From positions 1 through 17,630 of the forward strand of contig WGCR01000005.1 of NCBI GenBank assembly GCA_015493675.1: DNA of 17,630 bases, in the 5' to 3' direction. Positions 5,856-11,350 of this stretch are shown one piece after another (positions within the stretch are counted from its first letter, which is position 1; each line of letters begins with the position of its first letter). Source of the stretch: Anaerolineae bacterium (GTDB lineage: Bacteria; Chloroflexota; Anaerolineae; J102). Position numbers and translations under genes: made by a program. The notes under the pieces are model-generated. The model searched no databases. It was not told the DNA's origin and worked only from the letters and a program-made list of their open reading frames with translations.

Positions 5856-6847
5856 ATTTCGATCTCCTTGCCCACCATCAGGTCTACATAACGACTGCCG
5901 AAAGCGTCCTGGAACGCGGTCAGCGACCAGTCACAGCTATCGTGAGGCGATAGGGAGACGACTTTGGGGTCACGGCGATAGAGGAAGGAAATCGCCTCAT
6001 GCACATCGGCCCTGGTGATATGATCCCACGGCCAGCGGCCCGTGCCGAAGTATTGCTGGGCGGGGATGCCATGCCGCACCGACCGCGAAGCGGTGACCGG
6101 GAAGTGCAGCCCGCCGATGACGCCGTACAACGGCTCGTCGAAGAGCATCTCCTTGCGGGTGATGATGCGCTGGATGGTGGGATGTCCGCAGCCGATGATG
6201 AGCACGATGCCCTTGCCTGCCACGTTGATGGCCAGGGATTGTTCGGGCGTCCAGCCCAGGAAGAAGAGCTGGCGGGGGATGGGGGCCATGCTGGCAATGC
6301 CCGGCGCCAGCACCGTGGGCTCCTCCACCACGATGGTCGTAGCCGAAGGATTGACGATGGGCACGGGCGCGTAAGCGGGCGCCTGGTGCAGGTTCACATA
6401 ACCGGCGGAAGGCCCGAAAATCCCATCCTTCACATGCTGCATCCCTCCCACGTGGTCCAGATGGTTGTGGGAGATGAAGATCATGTCAATCTCATCGAAA
6501 GAGATTCCCAGTTTCTCCATGTTGCGCAGCAGGGGCGATGGATGCTTAAAGTCTCTGTTCAGGCCCATATCGAAAAGGATGGTGGTGTCATCGGCCCGGA
6601 TGAGATAGGAAACGCCCGGTTCTCCTTCCAGCTCATCGCTGGCCGTGCGCCAGTCGATGAGAGGCAAGATGGAGAGATTCTTGACGCTGCCAATATCTCC
6701 CAGCTTCGGATATTGGCTGGCCTGCCACACGGCCTCGGCCTGTTTCTGCCCCTGCACAAAGCGCAGCGCCATGAAGGCGGGCGGGATAGCCGCGCCCAGC
6801 AGGGCGATTTCCATAGCGTTTTTCATTGTTTTGGCGTCGCTCATCAT
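5852..6847 (-). CDS. Metallo-beta-lactamase-fold hydrolase (COG1237-like)
   Basis: This 331-aa protein has the metal-binding signature SHNHLDHVGG (His127, His129, Asp131, His132), preceded by GVSYLIRADDTTILFDMG. Later it has IIGCGHPTIQRII (about 217-229) and GGLHF (about 245-249), the pattern of COG1237 hydrolases. Some members are annotated as 7,8-dihydropterin-6-methyl-4-(beta-D-ribofuranosyl)aminobenzene-5'-phosphate synthase, but that activity cannot be assumed here. A hydrophobic stretch at about residues 12-30 could anchor it in the membrane. The start ATG at 6847 is chosen because AGGAGG lies 6 bases upstream; a longer frame to 6949 would run through the 6888-6937 hairpin. It lies 108 bp downstream of the AOR gene on the same strand, which is the only hint of a link to pterin or tungsten-cofactor chemistry. 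Confidence 0.87.
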   Translation of the reverse strand: MMSDAKTMKNAMEIALLGAAIPPAFMALRFVQGQKQAEAVWQASQYPKLGDIGSVKNLSILPLIDWRTASDELEGEPGVSYLIRADDTTILFDMGLNRDFKHPSPLLRNMEKLGISFDEIDMIFISHNHLDHVGGMQHVKDGIFGPSAGYVNLHQAPAYAPVPIVNPSATTIVVEEPTVLAPGIASMAPIPRQLFFLGWTPEQSLAINVAGKGIVLIIGCGHPTIQRIITRKEMLFDEPLYGVIGGLHFPVTASRSVRHGIPAQQYFGTGRWPWDHITRADVHEAISFLYRRDPKVVSLSPHDSCDWSLTAFQDAFGSRYVDLMVGKEIEI

Positions 6848-6887
6848 CCACGCCCTCCTGAGAAGCCTATCGGGAGAATGGGGGTTG

Positions 6888-6937
6888 AGAGAGTCATGGA
6901 GATTGCGGGACGACCCCTCGAATCTCCATGACTCTCT
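6888..6937. repeat. 17-bp-stem inverted repeat between AOR and hydrolase genes
   Basis: AGAGAGTCATGGAGATT (6888-6904) pairs perfectly with AATCTCCATGACTCTCT (6921-6937) around a 16-base loop. No T-run follows on either strand, so it is not a classic intrinsic terminator. A partial third copy, CGAATCTCTATGAACT (from 6950), lies beside it over the AOR stop codon. It may stabilise or separate parts of the message, or be a small palindromic repeat element. Confidence 0.8.
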
Positions 6938-6955
6938 GCCAGTCTCCACGAATCT

Positions 6956-9148
6956 CTATGAACTCAGCTCCGCCCGCTTGCGTTCCACCAGATCCACCAC
7001 TTCGGGGAAGTCGATGTGCAGGCGTTTGAGCGTTTCCAGGGTGGGAATGCCGTTCTTGTCCCAGCCGCGGCGCTTGTAAACTGCATCAACCAGTTGTTCG
7101 TAACGGTCTTCGCGATAGGCCCGTAGTTTGGCCATCTTCTCCTCGGTGCTCAGGCCATCAGGATCAACGCCCACCTCTTCTCGAAGCTGCTTGTCATAAC
7201 GTTCCTGGCGGGATTCATATTCCTCGACCGTGACAGGCCCGACCGCTCGGTAGGGGTTGTAGTCGAATTTGCGGATGCCATAGCCCATGCGCAGGGTGAA
7301 AACCCGCTGGAAGTTGTAGACCCGCTCCGATTGCTCGACGAGGCCATCACCGGTGATGGGGACGCCGGTGGTGCCTTCGAACAGCCAGGTGTAATTCTCC
7401 ACGTGTTCGGGCACTTTGGCGGGCTCGTCAGTTTCCTTGTTGTCGGGCGGCTCGATGTCGTTCCAGGGCAGCTTGCACAGGCCATGCAGGCTGAACCAGG
7501 TGCGCCACATGGGGAAGTAATGCAGCGCCTCGGCCTTGTCTTCGAAGGTAGGAATCAACTTCTCCACCTGATCCATGAAGATGAGCCAGGCTTCGTCATG
7601 CTGCGGGCCTTTCAGGGTCATGCCGTAGCCGCCCTGCTGGGCCAGCGATTCCTTGGTCACATACTCCGAGTGCTCCAGGCCCTTGCCCTGCATGCCGATA
7701 TCTTGTAGCAACTGGCGATCTGCACCCTTGGTCTCGGCGAAATAATCCACCATCCAACGCACGCCGTTGCCTACAACTTCGGCGCCGAAGCCTTCGCCCC
7801 GGGCCATTTGATGCAGTAGCTCCGCCGCATCCTTCCAGTTGCCCCAGGTCAGGTCCAGGCCGCCGGTGTCGATTTCGTCGATGACGCCATACTCCCACAG
7901 TTCCATCACAAAGGCGATGGAGTTGGCCAGGGTGATGGTGTCGATGCCGTAGGTGTCTGCATAGAAATTCAGCTCCAGCACGCCCAGGGGATCGAAGTTG
8001 CCGATGTTGGCGCCCAGGCCCGCGGCGGTTTCGTATTCGGGACCATCTACAATGACTGTTTCGCCTGCGTAGGGCCCGGTTTGCAGCCGGAAATTATCCA
8101 CGGCATGGGAACAGGACATCTGGCAGCCCGCCCAGCAGCCGTCGGGCATGCCCTGAGTAAACAGGCTCTTCCACACGGTCGAATCGATTTTATGGGCTTC
8201 GGGATGGGAGCCGTATTTGAAATTGTGTGTGGGGAGCAGATCGAAATGATCCATGATCTCCACCAGGTGTGCGGTGCCGATGCTTCGCATCTGGTTCTGC
8301 ACATCATCATACAGGGCAATTTCTTTGTTGATGCGTTTGCCCGCTTTTTTGATCAATTCCATGTTGGCGGGGTTGTTGCTGCGGCCCGAAAGGCTGCTGT
8401 AGCGCACCACGATGCCTTTGATGTGTTTATCCCGGAAGACGCGACCCACGCCGCCCCGGGCGCATTGCTTCACCCGCACATGCTTGCGGCGCACATCATA
8501 CCAGCTCAGGTTCAGGATGCCGTAGCGAATATGCTCGGCTGCTTCGCCCGCCGAAACCACCGAAACGCCCATCTTGCCCCGTTCGCCTTTGGCAGGATCC
8601 GCGTACATCTCCGTCAATTGCTCGGCGATGATATGCGTGTCCAATTCCTCCATCGGCGCTTCTTCGATGGTTACCTTGCCGGTGTCGCCATCGATGAAGA
8701 TGATGATCTCTTTATCGGACTTGCCCTGGATTTCCAGCGCATCGAAGCCCGCGAATTTGAGATAAGGCCCGAAATAGCCGCCGCCATTGCTGTCGATAAT
8801 GGAGTGCGTCAGGGGCGATACCGTCACTGCGGTGGTCTTGCCCAGGCCCGGATACGCGGTGGAGCCGCTGATAGGGCCATTGGCCAGAATCAGCTCGTTG
8901 CGATTATCATCCCATTTGGTGTTCCCGTCGATGGCGTTCCACAGCAGCCACAGGGCAAACCCCCGACCGCCGGTGAACACATCTTTCATCTCCTGGGTGA
9001 CCGGCTTCTCCTGAATCTCGTTGTCATCCAGATTGATATAAAGCGTACGGTTGGCGTATCCTTTTTCAACCGGACGCAGTTCGTATTCGTACTCAACCAG
9101 CAGCTTGTGCGCTGCCTTCATTTCTTCTACGAGAGGGCTAATCGCCAT
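6956..9148 (-). CDS. aor: Aldehyde ferredoxin oxidoreductase family protein (tungstopterin enzyme)
   Basis: AOR-family enzymes oxidise aldehydes to carboxylic acids, or reduce acids, using a bis-tungstopterin and one [4Fe-4S] cluster, normally with ferredoxin, in the cytoplasm of anaerobes. This 730-aa protein shows the N-terminal AOR domain: YANRTLYINLDDNEI, FTGGRGFALWLLWNAI, LANGPISGST and SNGGGYFGPYLKFAGFDALEI. Cluster Cys residues appear as CWAGCQMSC (338, 342, 346) and HGLCKLPW (558). The first spacing is C-x3-C, whereas the classical P. furiosus enzyme has C-x2-C-x3-C. The pterin-contact region is recognisable near GMQGKGLEHSEY (about 485-496). Start ATG 9148 is set by a perfect AAGGAGGT 7 bases upstream; the frame is also open to 9226. 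No ferredoxin or AorA/B-type subunit gene is next to it. The exact substrate is unknown. Confidence 0.92.
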   Translation of the reverse strand: MAISPLVEEMKAAHKLLVEYEYELRPVEKGYANRTLYINLDDNEIQEKPVTQEMKDVFTGGRGFALWLLWNAIDGNTKWDDNRNELILANGPISGSTAYPGLGKTTAVTVSPLTHSIIDSNGGGYFGPYLKFAGFDALEIQGKSDKEIIIFIDGDTGKVTIEEAPMEELDTHIIAEQLTEMYADPAKGERGKMGVSVVSAGEAAEHIRYGILNLSWYDVRRKHVRVKQCARGGVGRVFRDKHIKGIVVRYSSLSGRSNNPANMELIKKAGKRINKEIALYDDVQNQMRSIGTAHLVEIMDHFDLLPTHNFKYGSHPEAHKIDSTVWKSLFTQGMPDGCWAGCQMSCSHAVDNFRLQTGPYAGETVIVDGPEYETAAGLGANIGNFDPLGVLELNFYADTYGIDTITLANSIAFVMELWEYGVIDEIDTGGLDLTWGNWKDAAELLHQMARGEGFGAEVVGNGVRWMVDYFAETKGADRQLLQDIGMQGKGLEHSEYVTKESLAQQGGYGMTLKGPQHDEAWLIFMDQVEKLIPTFEDKAEALHYFPMWRTWFSLHGLCKLPWNDIEPPDNKETDEPAKVPEHVENYTWLFEGTTGVPITGDGLVEQSERVYNFQRVFTLRMGYGIRKFDYNPYRAVGPVTVEEYESRQERYDKQLREEVGVDPDGLSTEEKMAKLRAYREDRYEQLVDAVYKRRGWDKNGIPTLETLKRLHIDFPEVVDLVERKRAELSS

Positions 9149-9210
9149 TGATACGACCTCCTTTGAGGGCAAAATGTATGAATGAAATCGTGAATGTGTT
9201 GGCAATGGAA

Positions 9211-9239
9211 TGCGTGCGTTTGACACGCCGACGCACGCA
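9211..9239. promoter_or_regulatory. Inverted repeat in the AOR leader
   Basis: TGCGTGCGT (9211-9219) and ACGCACGCA (9231-9239) are a perfect 9-bp inverted repeat with an 11-bp centre, 63 bp before the AOR start. It may be an operator or a leader hairpin. The rest of the 294-bp gap (9149-9442) holds no ORF; TTGAGA and TAGAAT hexamers near 9270-9295 (- strand) are too closely spaced to call a promoter. Confidence 0.45.
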
Positions 9240-9442
9240 AACAGAATCGACGCGCTACCGCCCCGATTCTACCTTTGAATTATCTCAAATTTCGGCGTTT
9301 TTGGAAAATATGGGCGGACAAAGTGCGCGTTTCGAATCCGCCGTCATCAGACCTGTCGATTGAGATCAAGGTTGGTTGCCTGTGACCGCGTATCGGCTCG
9401 CGCTTTGGGGCTTTCGATCAGCGATTGATGGTTCTGGAAGCG

Positions 9443-9904
9443 CTACTTCTTTACCGCGCCGCTCAGCTCCAAAGTGCGCAAGCGATGGTGCAGAGAGCCA
9501 ATGAGATGCCGGTACACCGAGCGGGCGATGTCGCAATCTTCATCGAACAACTTGCGCATTTTGTCCGCGTCCATCACCAGCGTGTTCACCTCGGTAATGG
9601 CTCTGGCCGTGCAGGTGTGTACATTGGGCGGGAACAGGGCCGAGCAACCGGTGACGTCTCCCGCGCCCAGTGGTTTGATGGGCGAAAGCACCTTGTCCTT
9701 GATGTGCAATTCCTCCGCCACCTCGCCCGACAGGATGAAGTACACCTCTTTGGCGGGCGCGCCCTGCTCGTGTATCACGGCCCCGGGCAGGAAGGTTTCT
9801 TCCCGGCAGATGGTCATGAACTTTTGCAGCTGCTCATCTGACAGCCGGCTGAAAAGCGGATACGCACTCAGTTGCTTGATGTCGATCAGTACAAATTCCG
9901 TCAT
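9443..9904 (-). CDS. Stand-alone cyclic-nucleotide-binding-fold (Crp/Fnr-like) protein
   Basis: This 153-aa protein consists of one cNMP-binding beta-roll and a C-terminal helix. The opening LSAYPLFSRLSDEQLQKFM, then FLPGAVIHEQGAPAKEVYFILSGEVAE (about 38-64) and ADKMRKLFDEDCDIARSVYRHLIGSLHHRL at the end, follow the Crp/Fnr sensor fold. No helix-turn-helix DNA-binding domain follows, so it is unlikely to be a direct transcription factor. The phosphate-binding cassette reads GDVTGCSALFPPNVHTCTARA (about 82-102): the Glu and Arg that hold cAMP in Crp are absent, replaced near Cys87 and His96. It therefore may bind another ligand or act as an accessory protein. Start ATG 9904 has AGGAGG 6 bases upstream. 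It lies directly upstream of the AOR gene on the same strand, so a regulatory or electron-transfer-related role is plausible but inferred. Confidence 0.85.
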   Translation of the reverse strand: MTEFVLIDIKQLSAYPLFSRLSDEQLQKFMTICREETFLPGAVIHEQGAPAKEVYFILSGEVAEELHIKDKVLSPIKPLGAGDVTGCSALFPPNVHTCTARAITEVNTLVMDADKMRKLFDEDCDIARSVYRHLIGSLHHRLRTLELSGAVKK

Positions 9905-10012
9905 GGTTCGCCTCCTGTGCAGCGCGTGATGTGCGGCGCACCTGGCGGCAACCTGGGCGCACCGGGCCAACGCCTCGTCTATCCAGGCAGGCCCGACGCG
10001 CGCCAGGCGGCT

Positions 10013-11044
10013 TCAAGTGCGTCGCCCTTTCGGTTGGGTGCGTTGACTCTGTTGGGGATCAGGATAATGTGCGGGTGCGGCGCTCCAGAATCGCACGCCG
10101 TAGCGTTCGATAACCTGCGCCCGGCCGCTGGCCAGCAATCCGGCCAGGGCTTCATCGATGGTTGCAGCAGGCCTATACGCGGCCAGCGCCCGCCGGATCT
10201 GGTCTTCTCGCATGGGGTGGCGGGTGATGATGGCCACCACGCCATCCAGTGGGTCATCGAAACCGCTGAGGTCGAAAACGCCCTCTTTGGGATGCAGCAC
10301 CTCTGCGATCTCTCCCAGGATGGCGGCGGCCCGCAGCACGCCCTCTTCATCCGCGGGCTGCACCCAGGTTTCGACAGGCGGACGGGTGGGCAGCAGCAGA
10401 TGCACTTGATCCGGACCGATGCTTTGCATGATCCGGGCCAGCTCGCGCAGGGCTTCTTCGCTGTCATTCAATCCCTTTATCAGCATCGTCTCGATCCAGA
10501 GATTGCCCGCATACTCGGCCCGAAACGAGCGCAGACCTTCCACCAGCATCTCATAGGTCAGCTCGGGCCAGGGACGGTTGATCTGGCGATAGAGCTCGGG
10601 CGTCCCCGCGTCCAGCGTGGGCATCACCGCATCGGCCCGGGCCAGCTCCGCCCGCACCTCCGGCAGATACAGCAACGAACCGTTCGTGATGACCGAAACT
10701 GGAATATCCGTCAGTTGTTTGACGCCGTCGATCAGCCAGCCCATATCGCTGTGCAGGGTGGGTTCTCCCGAGCCCACAAAGGTGATCCAGTCGATTTCTC
10801 CCGGCCCATGCTCGGCCAGCGCCGCTTGCACCTCAGCCAGAATATCCTCCCGAGGGAAATAGGCCTTGCGCTGATTTATCAGTGGTTCACTGCGCCCCAA
10901 CTGGCAGTAGACGCAATTCCAGTTGCAGGTTTTCAACGGAATCGTATCGATGCCCAATGACTGGCCCAGACGCCGCGAAGGCACGGGGCCGAAAACATAG
11001 CGACGGGGAGGATCATTATTGCCAGGGACTTGCTGAGCGGCCAT
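10013..11044 (-). CDS. Radical SAM protein (COG0731-like)
   Basis: This 343-aa radical S-adenosylmethionine enzyme has the cluster motif CNWNCVYC (Cys40, Cys44, Cys47; C-x3-C-x2-C), preceded by the characteristic YVFGPVPSRRLGQSLGIDTIPLKT. The SAM-binding GSGEPTLH is at about 91-98, and VITNGSLL and DAVMPTLDAGTPELYRQINRP follow. This matches the COG0731 group, whose name refers to wyosine synthesis, but most bacterial members have no proven function and none is claimed here. After the TIM-barrel a tail of about 80 residues (PLDGVVAIITRHPMREDQI... and IDEALAGLLASGRAQVIERYGVRFW) resembles a small winged-helix fold. ATG 11044 is preferred because CGGAG lies 8 bases upstream and COG0731 homology starts soon after; an in-frame ATG at 11092 lacks a ribosome site. 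A good promoter lies about 100 bp upstream. Confidence 0.88.
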   Translation of the reverse strand: MAAQQVPGNNDPPRRYVFGPVPSRRLGQSLGIDTIPLKTCNWNCVYCQLGRSEPLINQRKAYFPREDILAEVQAALAEHGPGEIDWITFVGSGEPTLHSDMGWLIDGVKQLTDIPVSVITNGSLLYLPEVRAELARADAVMPTLDAGTPELYRQINRPWPELTYEMLVEGLRSFRAEYAGNLWIETMLIKGLNDSEEALRELARIMQSIGPDQVHLLLPTRPPVETWVQPADEEGVLRAAAILGEIAEVLHPKEGVFDLSGFDDPLDGVVAIITRHPMREDQIRRALAAYRPAATIDEALAGLLASGRAQVIERYGVRFWSAAPAHYPDPQQSQRTQPKGRRT

Positions 11045-11143
11045 GATGTGTTCTCCGAATGAATTCTGGCGGCGCAGGCGCTGGCTCGTCATCGAGCCTG
11101 CCGACGGGCCGGGCGTCGCATAAAGTGCTGCGTATTCTCCTTT

Positions 11144-11172
11144 ATTTTACATGCAAACCGCTTACTTGTCAC
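11144..11172 (-). promoter_or_regulatory. Sigma-70-type promoter for the radical SAM gene
   Basis: On the - strand, GTGACA (11172-11167) and TAAAAT (11149-11144) are separated by 17 bp. Each hexamer matches the consensus at 5 of 6 positions, and TG directly precedes the -10. The predicted start is near 11137, about 90 bases before the ATG at 11044. Confidence 0.6.
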
Positions 11173-11235
11173 CCCCGCCATTGTCTGCTCGTCCCTGTCG
11201 TCAAAAAAGTTGGCTCAAGAGGATTCCAGGGGGAT

Positions 11236-11262
11236 ACAGGGCGGGTTCGCACTCCGCCCTGT
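11236..11262. terminator. 9-bp-stem hairpin in the protease / radical SAM gap
   Basis: ACAGGGCGG (11236-11244) pairs with CCGCCCTGT (11254-11262) around a 9-base loop. It lies after the 3' end of the - strand protease gene and before the radical SAM promoter. No T-run follows, so termination would have to rely on the tandem hairpins. The rest of the 306-bp gap holds no gene. Confidence 0.45.
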
Positions 11263-11273
11263 GAGCCATCAGC

Positions 11274-11303
11274 AACCCGCCGGATGCGCATCCGGCGGGT
11301 TTT
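11274..11303. terminator. 28-bp perfect palindrome, terminator-like
   Basis: Bases 11274-11301 are a perfect palindrome: AACCCGCCGGATGC followed by its reverse complement. On the + strand it runs into TTTT (11300-11303); on the - strand, where the protease is transcribed, only two T follow. It lies 48 bp past the protease stop and is the best candidate for its terminator, although its T-run is on the wrong side. Confidence 0.55.
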
Positions 11304-11350
11304 GCGAAGCCAGCGCTCCCTGAAATCCAAAAGATTCAACAGGAGGATGC

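Noticed and set aside
8081..9151. Long open frame on the + strand opposite the AOR gene (356 codons)
   Set aside because: Antisense shadow; the - strand encodes a complete AOR with cluster cysteines and a perfect ribosome site.
9149..9442. Molybdenum-cofactor riboswitch upstream of AOR
   Set aside because: Apart from one 9-bp inverted repeat I could not recognise the conserved riboswitch core by eye; a covariance search would be needed.
10031..10056. Third copy of the MITE end motif (GGGTGCGTT...TTGGGG)
   Set aside because: It lies in the 3' coding end of the radical SAM gene, lacks the central CAAAATT, and I found no matching opposite end or flanking duplication.
11341..11350. AGGAGG followed by ATG on the + strand at 11341-11349
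   Set aside because: The resulting frame runs opposite the 3' end of the smaller protease gene and gives no recognisable protein.
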